A stretch of 64,000 nt of DNA from an uncultured bacterium (GCA_938014885.1 CALLQI010000018.1:496001-560000); one strand, 5' to 3'; numbered from the stretch's first letter, positions 26,882-35,413 are shown. Numbers and translations are program-made. The notes: generated by a model from the sequence alone, not told the origin.

Positions 26882-27688
26882 ATGGCTTATCCTGCGGCCG
26901 TGACTGAGGCCCCTCCAACTGCCCGCCCGCTTTGGCTCAACGCTTTGCGTTGGGGCTGGGGTGGGCTGCTGGTTTTCGGGGTGCTGTTCAGCATCACCAT
27001 GGCGGCGTGGGGCGACCTGCGTGAAGCCCTGATGAACCAGTTGCTCAAGCCCTCGCACCGGCGCAGCTTCACGATCATCGGCCCCGTGGACACGGAAATC
27101 TGGCTGGGCGACGAAAGCCTGGGCGTGCTGCGGCCTCACAGTTTGGCGGTGAATGAGCCCGAGGACACGAAACTGGAAACGGAAGGCCTGTCGGTGCTGG
27201 TGCCGCGGGTCTACTTCAGCGACAAGCAACTGGCCAAGCACAGCGTAAGCTATACGCCGGGCCAGAGCGCGCGCGACGTCCTGAAGCTGCTGGACGACAC
27301 GCCCGTGGTCTGGATCAGCGCTGAGGCCCTTGACGCGTCAAGCAGCGTCAGCGCCGTGCTGCGCCACGAAGAAGGCCTGGACTGGGTGTGCCTGTTGAGT
27401 TTTGAGCTGCCCGCACCGGGCAACTACGAGCACCGCGCGCTGCTGCTGCGCCTTGGCGGCGAGAACCCGGCCTTCACGGTGCAGCGCACGCGGCTGCAAA
27501 GCGACCAGTTGTACGCGCCGCAGGGCGAGTTCTGGGTCACGCGCGTGCAGGCGGAAGGCCTGCCCCCGCACGGCTTCACCGGCCAAAGCAAAACGATCTG
27601 GCACTGGCACCTGGAAACGCTGAACGAAGCCGACGCGCGGGCACAGCTGCCGCAAGATACGCGAACTCTGAAGTGGTTGGCGCGCTAG
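26882..27688 (+). CDS. Membrane-anchored protein of unknown function, end of efflux operon
   Basis: 268 residues. One hydrophobic segment (about 31-47, WGWGGLLVFGVLFSITM) follows a short cytoplasmic N-terminus, leaving about 220 residues outside. The external part is beta-rich with no Cys and no motif I recognise. It begins 14 bp after the His-rich lipoprotein gene and is in the same direction, so it is probably co-transcribed with the pump; a role in metal handling is inference from position only. A large GC hairpin (27701-27747) lies after its stop. Confidence 0.65.
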   Translation: MAYPAAVTEAPPTARPLWLNALRWGWGGLLVFGVLFSITMAAWGDLREALMNQLLKPSHRRSFTIIGPVDTEIWLGDESLGVLRPHSLAVNEPEDTKLETEGLSVLVPRVYFSDKQLAKHSVSYTPGQSARDVLKLLDDTPVVWISAEALDASSSVSAVLRHEEGLDWVCLLSFELPAPGNYEHRALLLRLGGENPAFTVQRTRLQSDQLYAPQGEFWVTRVQAEGLPPHGFTGQSKTIWHWHLETLNEADARAQLPQDTRTLKWLAR

Positions 27689-27700
27689 CGCACTGATTGC

Positions 27701-27747
27701 GGGTCTGGGGGCCGCTGGCGAGCAAGCGTAGCCGACGGCCCCGACCC
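27701..27747. terminator. Large GC hairpin between convergent genes
   Basis: GGGTCTGGGGGCCG (27701-27714) pairs with CGGCCCCGACCC (27736-27747) across a 21-nt loop, with small bulges. It lies between the convergent ends of the efflux operon and the riboswitch-controlled gene. There is no T-tract, so a bidirectional terminator is probable but not certain. Confidence 0.5.
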
Positions 27748-27758
27748 GATCACACTTG

Positions 27759-29585
27759 CTAGCGGGCAGTCTTCGACACACGCCGGCAGAAGTAACTCAC
27801 CGCGAACAACAATGCCAGCAGCGCCAGCGCCGCGTAGCCGCCGTTTGCCGCGGCGCAGCCTGAGCCCTCACTGTCGCTGTCACCGGCTGAGGCACTGCCC
27901 ACGCTCACGTTCAGGGTCTGCACCGGCAGGCCCGGCGATTCGAGGCGCAGGGTGTAACTGCCGGTTGCGTCCAGCAGCAGCGAATCAAAGTGCGCCATGC
28001 CGCCCGCGGCCGTGATCGTGGTGTCGCCCCAGAGTGCGCCGGGGCCGCTTTGCACGAACACACTGACTTCGCGCGCGGCGTCCGGGCCGTGCTGCACCAG
28101 CGTGCCGCCCGCGTTGCGCAACTGCGCCGTCAGCGCAAAGAACTGGTTGCGCTTCACCCCGCTGGGTTCCGCGGTGACGGCCAGTGCGGCCGCCGGGGCC
28201 ACCACCTGGATCGTTGCCGTGGTGACGCTGACAGTCGGGTTGCCCGCGACTTCCACGGTAAGGGTGATCGTTTCGGGCAGGGTAGACGTCGTATATGTCA
28301 GGCCATCGAGCAGCAGCGCGTTGCCGGGCTTGGAGACAATCGTGAAGCCGGCAAGCTCGCCAGCGCCGCTGGTGCTGACCACTACGCCGACGTTCGACAG
28401 AATCGCCGTGCCGCCCGCGTTGCGGGCTTCCACGCTGAATGAAAACGGTACCCCGTCATTGATGCCCGCCGGCTGCTGCGTGACCACCAGCGACGCGACC
28501 GCGACGTTCACGGGCTCGGGCTCAAGCATGTACAGCGCGCGGTAGCTGCCGAAGCTGATCGTGCTGACACTGAACGGGACCACCATGCGCACCGCGCCGC
28601 CGCCCGCCGGGTGAAAGTCGTCGGCGTCGCTCGAGAACGCGATGCCGCCGTTTACAGCGAAATGGGCCGGGTAGCCGTCGGCCACACCGCCGTAACCCTG
28701 CATGAACTGGCGGCTTTGGCCGGTCTGCACGCACAGGCGATAGACCGACGCGTGCTCCTGCGTCGAGTAATACAGGAAGGCGCTGCCGCCTTCATCGCGC
28801 GCGACAACGGACGTGATGTTCCACTCGTCATCCGCGGGCGCGATCAGCTGATTGCCCTGTGAGGCCGCCACGGGCGTGCCGGTCACGGCTGCGGCCACAA
28901 GCGCGGCGTCAAAGCGCAGCAGCTCAGCCCCGGTGCTGATGCCGAACGAGGTGGGCACAACGGCGTAGAAGTTGCCGCGCGCGTCCACGGTGAAGGGCCC
29001 GCTGGCCTGCGTGGCCGTGACGTCGATCAGCTTGGTCAGCGCCAGGGTGGTGCGGTTGACCAGGTAAATCGCCGCCTGGCCGCTGAAGCCCGGCGCGATC
29101 TGCGCGACCAGTTGCCCGCGCAGCGCCAGCGGCACGTTGGCGTTGTCCGGCACGAAACGAAGCTGGTAGATGTACTCGCCGTTGGTGCTGTAGTCGACGC
29201 TGGTCACGACCGTGGCCGCATCGGGGCCCGTGCGCGAAAGCTTGTACAGTCGGCTGAAATTGCCGCTGTAGCTGACGTAGAAATCGTTGGGCAATGCCGG
29301 GTCAATCGCCAGCGCATCAAAGAACGCGTAGGCCGCCGGGGCGATTGCGGCCGGTGCCGGGAACAGTGCCGTGGCGCTGAATGCGCTGCCGGCCACGTCA
29401 AAGCGCCGCACGCCGCCGTTGTGGCTGGCGTAGAAGTCGCTGCCGGCCGGGTCCCAGACAATGCCGCCGGTGCCGCTGGACTGTGTGAACTCGGACAGGG
29501 TGTAGCCCGCCGGCTGCGCATAGAACGCAAAGGCCGGGGCGCACGCGGCAACCAGCAGCGCGCCAAGCATGAGACGTGAAAGCAT
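27759..29585 (-). CDS. Riboswitch-controlled secreted protein with C-terminal sorting tail
   Basis: 608 residues. A signal peptide (MLSRLMLGALLVAACAPAFA) is followed by a propeller-like region (about 20-375) with repeated motifs such as GGIVWDPAGSDFYASHNGGV and GPFTVDARGNFYAVVP. Two or three Ig-like sandwiches follow (about 385-570). The last 40 residues are acidic/Gly-rich, then GCAAANGG, a hydrophobic helix and CRRVSKTAR, matching the sorting tails of two other proteins in this window. The start ATG at 29583-29585 has GGGAG upstream; longer in-frame starts run into the riboswitch leader. The cobalamin riboswitch about 150 nt upstream implies repression by B12 and a role in corrinoid capture or a B12-sparing function. 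The function is otherwise unknown. Confidence 0.82.
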   Translation of the reverse strand: MLSRLMLGALLVAACAPAFAFYAQPAGYTLSEFTQSSGTGGIVWDPAGSDFYASHNGGVRRFDVAGSAFSATALFPAPAAIAPAAYAFFDALAIDPALPNDFYVSYSGNFSRLYKLSRTGPDAATVVTSVDYSTNGEYIYQLRFVPDNANVPLALRGQLVAQIAPGFSGQAAIYLVNRTTLALTKLIDVTATQASGPFTVDARGNFYAVVPTSFGISTGAELLRFDAALVAAAVTGTPVAASQGNQLIAPADDEWNITSVVARDEGGSAFLYYSTQEHASVYRLCVQTGQSRQFMQGYGGVADGYPAHFAVNGGIAFSSDADDFHPAGGGAVRMVVPFSVSTISFGSYRALYMLEPEPVNVAVASLVVTQQPAGINDGVPFSFSVEARNAGGTAILSNVGVVVSTSGAGELAGFTIVSKPGNALLLDGLTYTTSTLPETITLTVEVAGNPTVSVTTATIQVVAPAAALAVTAEPSGVKRNQFFALTAQLRNAGGTLVQHGPDAAREVSVFVQSGPGALWGDTTITAAGGMAHFDSLLLDATGSYTLRLESPGLPVQTLNVSVGSASAGDSDSEGSGCAAANGGYAALALLALLFAVSYFCRRVSKTAR

Positions 29586-30059
29586 GTGAATCTCCCGTAC
29601 AACGCCCGCGATTGGCGCATTGGCGCGCATCCAGCGCGAACCCTCGTCGCGCTGAACCATGGCCGCCGGGCAGCAGGTACCGGGAATGGGCAATGCCCCC
29701 CGGCCTTCCCGCGAAGGCGGACATGCAGCGTCGCGACAGGTCTTCTGACTTCCGGGCTGCTCCTACTCCCGCGCCTTCTCACCCGTTCCTTTGAATGGGC
29801 AATGGCGGATGCGGTTTCGTTCCCGGTCACAGCGGCGGGGCCGTCCTGGATTCACACCAGGTTCCCGAGTGGCAAGGCCACCCGTTTTGTCGTGACCCGC
29901 GCAGTATGCGAGCGTGCAAAGATTGCGGCAAGCGCCCGGCCCAATGAGTGGCCACTGCGCGTAACCCCACAGTAACCAGACCCGCCGCGACCGGCCCCTG
30001 AGGCCGGTTACAGACGGCGGCACGGGAATTGCATATCTTGTGGCCGGAGGAAGGACGCC
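29586..30059. other. 474-bp divergent spacer holding the riboswitch leader
   Basis: The minus-strand side is the leader of the sorting-tail protein: aptamer at 29731-29902 and about 145 nt between aptamer and start codon. The remaining 150 bp up to 30059 must carry the promoter for the riboswitch transcript and that of the TPR lipoprotein on the plus strand. The latter's ribosome binding site (GGAGGAAGG) is at the right end. No convincing promoter boxes were picked out. Confidence 0.6.
29731..29902 (-). promoter_or_regulatory. Cobalamin (B12) riboswitch
   Basis: On the minus strand the aptamer hallmarks occur in order: GGGAAC (29861-29866), GGTGTGAATCC (29848-29858), CCCCGCCGCTGTGA (29827-29840), and the B12 box GGAAGTCAGAAGACCTGTC (about 29735-29753). 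A P1-like pairing between GCGGGTC near 29898 and GACCTGTCGCG near 29735 closes the element. This is the adenosylcobalamin-type aptamer that lowers expression when corrinoid is plentiful. It lies about 150 nt upstream of the secreted protein's ATG in the correct orientation. The expression platform is not resolved; a 6-bp hairpin (29703-29718) lies between aptamer and gene without a U-tract, so translational control is as likely as termination. Confidence 0.93.
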
Positions 30060-32060
30060 ATGCAACCAAGCCGGCCACGACTCAGGGGCGTCGCGTTGAT
30101 TGCGCTAGCGATCACGCTTTCCATTGCATTCACAGCCTGCGCACCCGCCAACACAGCGGCCAACGCGGCTTCAGGGAACCAGGCAGCGCAAGCCCCGTCA
30201 GACACGCCGCCGCCCGAGAAGCCGGCCGCAGAGCCTGTCGCAGAGCCTGTCGCAGAGAAGCCGACAGAAAAGCCTGCGGAAGTGCCGGCAGAAAAGCCTG
30301 CGGAAGTGCCGGCGGAAAAACCTGTAGAAGAGCCGGCAGAAAAGCCGGCCGAGGAAAAGCCCAGCCCGGTTGATGAAGTCTTCACCATCACCAAGCACGA
30401 AGGCCTGTTTGCAGGCGTCGTTCCACCGGGCACCACCAAGGTGGTGATCCTGAATCGCCCCAACGACGAAAGCTGGGCCGATGACCCCGCTTCGGACCTG
30501 CCCACCACGCAGCGCCATCTGGCCATGGGCCTGAAACTGGCGCTCGAGCAGGCAATCGACTACCTGCCCCAGGTGCACCGCGAAATCAACGAGCGCCGCG
30601 TCGCGCGCTGGCACGCGATCCACCGTTTCAGCAAAGCCCACCGCGCCGGCGAGGCCGCGCCCGCGGGCAAGATCGAAACGCTTGAGCTGGCAGCCGAGTG
30701 CTTCGGCGCCGATTACGTGCTGCTGCTGAACTTCCGCCCGGCCGAAGGCGACGCCGGCGCGCGCGGCATGCTGGCGCGTTATCGGCGCGGCCAGGGCTTC
30801 GACAAGCAGGCTGATTTCACGCTGGGTGCGCTGGACAAGCCCGAAGCCGGCCAGCACGTGCGCGCCTTTGAGCGCGCGGCCTACGATATGCTCAGCGGGT
30901 TGGGCGCCGTCGAGGGCAAGGCGGTTCCGCACGCGCCGATCCCGCCGCTGGCCCGCGACGACAAGTCATTGCGCGACTTCGCCCGCGTGGTCGAGTCCTT
31001 CAGCAGCGGCGAAATGACCGAAGCATGGATTCGCTACACTGACCTGCTCGACCGTGACCCCAACTGTGCCCGCGTTGCGCTGTACGCCATGGAAATCTTT
31101 CGCGCGCTGGCCCAGACGCAAACCGAAGACGCCGCCGCCACGGACTATCGCCTGCGCAGCATCAAGGCGGGCATCACGGGCCTCAAGATCGCGCCTAATG
31201 ACGTCATGTTGCGCGGCCGCATGGCCTGGAATGCTTCCACCGACTTCCGGCGGCAGCAGTGGGCACTGGCCGAGCTTGACGCGGCGCTGACAGTGCAGCC
31301 CGGCAACATGGACCTGCTGAACTGGAAGGTGATGGTGAAGTTCTGGGAAAATGAAGACCGCAAGGTCCAGGCTGAGTGGCTGATCGAGCACGCTTTGCCG
31401 CACGTCAAGGACGGCCGGGCCGAGCTTTCGATTGCCAACGTGTACTTCAACGCGCCCGACTACGCCAAGGGTATCGAGTGGTATCAAAAGGGCCTGAAGC
31501 TTGCGCCGCTGGACTTTGAGCTGTGGCTGGGGCTGGGCCTCTGCGGCACCTACCACGCCGAAGCGCGCGCCAAGGCCGACGATGAAGCAGGCGCGACGGA
31601 CGCGTTTATCACAGCATCCGAGGCCTTTGAACGTGTGCAGGACATTGACCCGTTCGAAATCGAGTATGCCCACGAGTTCTATGTGCGCGCGGCCACGCAC
31701 AAGTACACGTTCATGCCCGCGAACTATGACGCGCAGGAGCGCATCTTCCTGTCGCAGGCGATCCTGAACGGCCTGACCGAAAACTCGCGTACGTGGCAGT
31801 TCGACCGGCTGACCAAAGACGTGATCGCGACCTGGCGGCGCACCATGCGCGAGACCGCGCTGTCCAAAGATGTGGATGCGATGCCCTTTGCCCGGCGCAC
31901 GCGCTGGCGCATGGCGCGGCTGCTGTTCGCGATGGTGGCCAACGACGCGGCCGCAGAAATCGCGCCGCTGGCCCGCATGCGCCGCGAAGGCATGCGCCCG
32001 GACATGTTCCAGGCCCGCATGAACCTGCACCGCGCGCTCGTGGACGAGTACAAAGAATAG
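30060..32060 (+). CDS. TPR-type lipoprotein with Pro/Glu/Lys repeat linker
   Basis: 666 residues. The leader ends in FTAC (Cys about 27). Residues about 45-105 are a low-complexity linker of repeated AEKPAEVP/EEPAEKP units, likely an extended spacer from the membrane. The globular part begins with a domain near 105-290 and continues with TPR-like helices (about 300-530, for example NVYFNAPDYAKGIEWYQKGL). TPR arrays mediate protein contacts; no enzyme motif is seen. The start ATG at 30060 has GGAGGAAGG upstream. A hairpin overlapping the stop codon ends the unit. It is divergent from the riboswitch transcript. Confidence 0.75.
   Translation: MQPSRPRLRGVALIALAITLSIAFTACAPANTAANAASGNQAAQAPSDTPPPEKPAAEPVAEPVAEKPTEKPAEVPAEKPAEVPAEKPVEEPAEKPAEEKPSPVDEVFTITKHEGLFAGVVPPGTTKVVILNRPNDESWADDPASDLPTTQRHLAMGLKLALEQAIDYLPQVHREINERRVARWHAIHRFSKAHRAGEAAPAGKIETLELAAECFGADYVLLLNFRPAEGDAGARGMLARYRRGQGFDKQADFTLGALDKPEAGQHVRAFERAAYDMLSGLGAVEGKAVPHAPIPPLARDDKSLRDFARVVESFSSGEMTEAWIRYTDLLDRDPNCARVALYAMEIFRALAQTQTEDAAATDYRLRSIKAGITGLKIAPNDVMLRGRMAWNASTDFRRQQWALAELDAALTVQPGNMDLLNWKVMVKFWENEDRKVQAEWLIEHALPHVKDGRAELSIANVYFNAPDYAKGIEWYQKGLKLAPLDFELWLGLGLCGTYHAEARAKADDEAGATDAFITASEAFERVQDIDPFEIEYAHEFYVRAATHKYTFMPANYDAQERIFLSQAILNGLTENSRTWQFDRLTKDVIATWRRTMRETALSKDVDAMPFARRTRWRMARLLFAMVANDAAAEIAPLARMRREGMRPDMFQARMNLHRALVDEYKE
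30214..30362 (+). repeat. In-frame Pro/Glu/Lys-coding tandem repeat
   Basis: Within the TPR lipoprotein gene, units coding AEPV and AEKPAEVP repeat. A 24-bp unit of the type GCGGAAGTGCCGGCAGAAAA is almost perfectly duplicated between 30276 and 30323. Such near-identical copies are prone to length change and point to recent expansion of the linker. Confidence 0.7.
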
Positions 32061-32084
32061 CGCATGGCCCATAGGCCATGCGCT
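32059..32084. terminator. Perfect hairpin overlapping the TPR lipoprotein stop codon
   Basis: AGCGCATGGCC / GGCCATGCGCT with a CATA loop, starting in the stop codon and lying between convergent genes. The 3' flank on the plus strand (GTCTGTGCTG) is only moderately T-rich; it could serve both directions. Confidence 0.7.
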
Positions 32085-32104
32085 GTCTGTGCTGTCGCGG
32101 CCGC

Positions 32105-33181
32105 CTAGCCGTTCTTGATCGCGTCGCCCAAAGTCTCAAGGCACTTGGTGGCGGCGGCGCGGGTTTCGGCGGTGGCGTTGGTGTCGGCTGCCAGCTCCGT
32201 CACCGTTGCGAGGCTGGACTTCCAGGCGGTCATGTTCAGCGCGCGGCTGATCAGCTCAACTTCCGCGGGCATGTCGCGCAGGGCCTGGATCGCGATTTCG
32301 GCGCAGGCCTGGCGCACTTGCAGCGCAAGGTCGGCCTTGTCAGTGCCGCGTGACTTCCAGCCCCAGCTGCTGCCGAGGTTGCTGACGCCGGTCAGCAGGC
32401 CGCGGCGCAGGTTGCCTCCGACGGCACCGGCGATGATGGCTTCGTCCGACAGCCGCGCCTTCAGCGCGTTGGCGGCGTCCATGCCGGCGATGTGGCCGAT
32501 GGCCCAGCCGCAGGCCTCACGCACCAGCAGCGCGTTGGCGGCGTCGTCAAAGAACGCGCACAGCGGCTCCAGCGCGTCCGCGCCGCCGCACCGGGCAAAG
32601 CTGACGGCCGCAGTCTGGCGCCACACGTCGGGCAGGGCTTTGTCGGTCAAGGCAAGCTGCATCGCAAAGCGGGCCCGGGCGTCGGCGTGGAAGCCGGGGA
32701 CGTAAAGAAGCGCGTGGGCCAAGGCCTCGCGCTCAAGTTTGCCGGCCTCACCGGGTGTGAATTCGCGGGTCTCGAGCAGGAAGAACCATTGCTCAAGCAG
32801 CAACGGGGTGGCGTCTTTGCCCAGGTTCTCGAGGTCGCGCACGCAAAACGGCCGGGCGCGCTTGAACTGCTTGTACACGGCGGGCTGGATGCCTTCGGGG
32901 TTGTCGCACACGGCAGCCCATTCGGGCTTTTCGATGCGCAGGCGCAGGGCTTCAGCGGCCATGGCGCGCTGCCAGCCTTCGCGGTTCCAGTTTTCGGCGG
33001 CACCGGCGGCACGAAGCGTGGGCAATGCGGACTCACCCTGTTCCAGAACGGATTCGCGGACCACAGTCCAGCCCTTGGCGTCACCGGCCTTGAGGCCGGC
33101 AGCCTGGTCAAGCAACGCGCCGGTATCGGCAAGCAGGGCCGTGCTGAAGGTGGCGCACATAAGCAGAGCAAAGAGTTTCAT
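32105..33181 (-). CDS. Secreted HEAT-like helical repeat protein downstream of PAD
   Basis: 358 residues with a signal peptide (MKLFALLMCATFSTALLA). The body is helical, Ala/Leu-rich, with HEAT-like segments, for example LVREACGWAIGHIAGMDAAN near 210-230 and QVRQACAEIAIQALRDMPAE near 280. Several cysteines (CDNPEG, PFCVRD, ARCGGADALEPLC) may form disulfides. No catalytic motif is visible. The start ATG at 33179-33181 has GGAG eight bases upstream. It begins 32 bp after the PAD stop on the same strand, so the two are probably one transcript; whether it binds or is a substrate of PAD is open. Confidence 0.7.
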   Translation of the reverse strand: MKLFALLMCATFSTALLADTGALLDQAAGLKAGDAKGWTVVRESVLEQGESALPTLRAAGAAENWNREGWQRAMAAEALRLRIEKPEWAAVCDNPEGIQPAVYKQFKRARPFCVRDLENLGKDATPLLLEQWFFLLETREFTPGEAGKLEREALAHALLYVPGFHADARARFAMQLALTDKALPDVWRQTAAVSFARCGGADALEPLCAFFDDAANALLVREACGWAIGHIAGMDAANALKARLSDEAIIAGAVGGNLRRGLLTGVSNLGSSWGWKSRGTDKADLALQVRQACAEIAIQALRDMPAEVELISRALNMTAWKSSLATVTELAADTNATAETRAAATKCLETLGDAIKNG

Positions 33182-33213
33182 GACATGGCTCCGTGAAGCT
33201 GTCGTCGGTCGAG

Positions 33214-35253
33214 TTACTTGTTCCACCAGTCGTCATTGGGCGGTGTACGCACGGTGTTGCTGCCGCAGTGCGCTTCGCCCAGCAGTGTGTGATAGCTGTA
33301 GAACACGTCCACGTAGGTGATGCTGTAAGGGTTGCCCGCGGTGTCATAGGGCGCCAGCTGGTTATTGATATCAAGCTGGAACTGGTCCACGCCGCCGATA
33401 TCCGGGCCTTCGGGGTCCGGCAGCGCCAGGTAGATCGTGCCGTTGGTTGAGGGCAGGGTAATCAGGTTCACGCTGCCGGGGTTGAGGGCTGCCAGGTAGT
33501 TGCTGCCCACGTTTTCATACAGGCAGGGGATGTGCACGAAGTCGGCGTCGGTCAGGCCGGTGGCGGCCTTGATCTGGTTGCGCGCCTGGTCGATGCGCAG
33601 TTGCGTTTCCTGGTTCAGCTGCATCAGGGCGTTGTTAGTCCAGAGTGCGGTGACGGTGGTCTGGTGGCTGCCGCGGCCGGCGAACAGCACCGTGCTGCCC
33701 TGGCCCGCGTTGTACATGGTCTGCAGGATGTTCATGGCGCGGGTGGGCGACGACATCACACAGATGAAGCCGCGCGCGGTGTTGGGCGCGGGGATGAACA
33801 TGCTGAACTCATCGATGTGCCCGACCGCCAGCCACTCCGAAGTGATGGTGAACGAGGGGCCCTGCAGCGCGCAGGCGTCAAAGAACTGGCGATAGCTCAG
33901 GTGCATGTTGCTGGTGACGCTGGTGGAAGTGCCCACCAGCACGCCGGTGCCGCCGCCATAGACGATCTGGCCGTAGGGCTTGCCGGTGTAGGGCGGCACG
34001 ACTTCGAGGTTGCCGCCGTAGTTGTGCGAGTCGTCGTTGGTGGTGAAGCGGCGGAAGAAGTCAAAGTCCGGGCCCCACAGCACGTCTTCACACCAGTCAT
34101 CCACGGAGCGCCACCGCGCGAGCTGGACCACGTTGTCAATCACGCGGCGCGGCCCCGTCGGTGACGGAAGCTGGATCACCGCGGGCTCGCTGGAGTCCTG
34201 GATCCAGCGGTCATTGCCATAGCTGGTGCCCGGCACTTCGCGGTAGGTGATGCCGCCTGCCGTGCAGATGCCCTGCATCGCCGTGCGGAACGCCGCGTTG
34301 TTGCTGCCGGTGCTCACCAGATGCAGTTCTTCGGCGGTCCACAGGTTGGTAGCAAAAATCGGCGGCGCGCAGCGGAAGATCACCGCGTCGGTGCTGACCG
34401 CCGTGCCGCCGCTGTTGCGAATCTCGTAGGTCAGGGTCACGCGGCCGTCCCATGAAACCTGCATCCGGTCGCGGGCTTCAATGCCCAGTTGCACGTCGCC
34501 GGCCGCCAGGTCAGTCAGCGGGATCGTGAAGCTTGCCCCGGCCGAGTACACGGACGTCCAGGTGCCGCCTGTGTTGCGGAAAATGCGGATGCGGCCCTGT
34601 GCCGCCGTGCTGACGCTGATCACCGCGCTGCCGCCGGCCGGCGGGCTGCTGACTTGGCGCAGGATGATCGGTGCCAGGTCAAGGTTGTCGGTGCCGGTGC
34701 TGGTTGTGTCGAGGTAGTCTTCCTGGTTGTTGTTGTTGTCGTCGTCCTGGTTGAAGTAGAACACCGCGCCCTGCGTGGCGCTCCAGAGATGCTCGTTCGT
34801 GTCATCGGCGGCGGTGATGCTGCCGTCACGGTTGCTGTCGGCGTCGATGTCGGCCACGGGGCCCGAGGGCGCGGCCGTGACGGTCACCGACTTTGTGATG
34901 GTGCCGTTGCCGCCCGCGTTGGTCGCGGTCAGGCGCACGGTGTAGGTGCCTGCCACCGTGAACGCGAAACTCGGGTTTTGGGTGGTGTCATCGACCGTGC
35001 CGTCGTCCTGGAAGTCCCAGGCCCAACTTGTCGGCGAACCCAGCGAAGTGTCGGCAAACGCGACAGGCGTGCCTGCCGTGGTCGGATTCGGCGTTGCATT
35101 GAAATCGGCCGCCGGGGCCGGGGTGCCACCCGGGCCTCCGCCTCCGCCACTGCTGGTACCGCCGCCGCCGGAGCTTCCGCCGCCTCCGCAAGCGCTGATC
35201 AGGAAGGTCAACGCTGCCGCAAGCGGCAGCCCCACGAATCGTGCTGGTTTCAT
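33214..35253 (-). CDS. Lipoprotein protein-arginine deiminase (PAD)
   Basis: 679 residues. The leader ends in LISAC (lipobox Cys22), then a Gly/Ser linker, a PKD-like domain (about 48-128), an Asp/Asn-rich calcium-binding-like stretch (134-182) and a beta domain (190-295). The C-terminal catalytic domain (about 296-679) closely follows vertebrate PADs: RWIQDSSEP (Asp353), WGPDFDFF, GGNLEVVPPYTGKPYG, WLAVGHIDEF (His479, Asp481), HIPCLYE and GEAHCGSNTVR (Cys663), ending DDWWNK. Asp353/His479/Asp481/Cys663 correspond to Asp350/His471/Asp473/Cys645 of human PAD4, so an active calcium-dependent enzyme converting protein arginine to citrulline is expected at the cell surface or in the periplasm. 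The N-terminal PAD domain is replaced by PKD. The start ATG at 35253 fits the lipoprotein leader. Confidence 0.92.
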   Translation of the reverse strand: MKPARFVGLPLAAALTFLISACGGGGSSGGGGTSSGGGGGPGGTPAPAADFNATPNPTTAGTPVAFADTSLGSPTSWAWDFQDDGTVDDTTQNPSFAFTVAGTYTVRLTATNAGGNGTITKSVTVTAAPSGPVADIDADSNRDGSITAADDTNEHLWSATQGAVFYFNQDDDNNNNQEDYLDTTSTGTDNLDLAPIILRQVSSPPAGGSAVISVSTAAQGRIRIFRNTGGTWTSVYSAGASFTIPLTDLAAGDVQLGIEARDRMQVSWDGRVTLTYEIRNSGGTAVSTDAVIFRCAPPIFATNLWTAEELHLVSTGSNNAAFRTAMQGICTAGGITYREVPGTSYGNDRWIQDSSEPAVIQLPSPTGPRRVIDNVVQLARWRSVDDWCEDVLWGPDFDFFRRFTTNDDSHNYGGNLEVVPPYTGKPYGQIVYGGGTGVLVGTSTSVTSNMHLSYRQFFDACALQGPSFTITSEWLAVGHIDEFSMFIPAPNTARGFICVMSSPTRAMNILQTMYNAGQGSTVLFAGRGSHQTTVTALWTNNALMQLNQETQLRIDQARNQIKAATGLTDADFVHIPCLYENVGSNYLAALNPGSVNLITLPSTNGTIYLALPDPEGPDIGGVDQFQLDINNQLAPYDTAGNPYSITYVDVFYSYHTLLGEAHCGSNTVRTPPNDDWWNK

Positions 35254-35413
35254 GTTCAACCCGGGTTTGTGATGCCTACATAGTGGCGTGTAACTGATGT
35301 TCCTAACGTAAGATGCAAGTATTCGGCCCAAATGGTTCAGGTTTCAGCATTCAGTTCGTACACCCCCTTCCAGTGGTAGTAACAGGCCGACTTTCCCGTC
35401 GCCGGAGCCGTCT
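35254..35413. promoter_or_regulatory. Divergent promoter region between PAD and glycosidase genes
   Basis: 160 bp separate the starts of PAD (minus) and the GH51-like lipoprotein (plus). It is less GC-rich than its flanks, as expected for promoters. No clear -35/-10 pair or operator palindrome stood out. GGAG at 35404 serves the glycosidase start. Confidence 0.45.
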
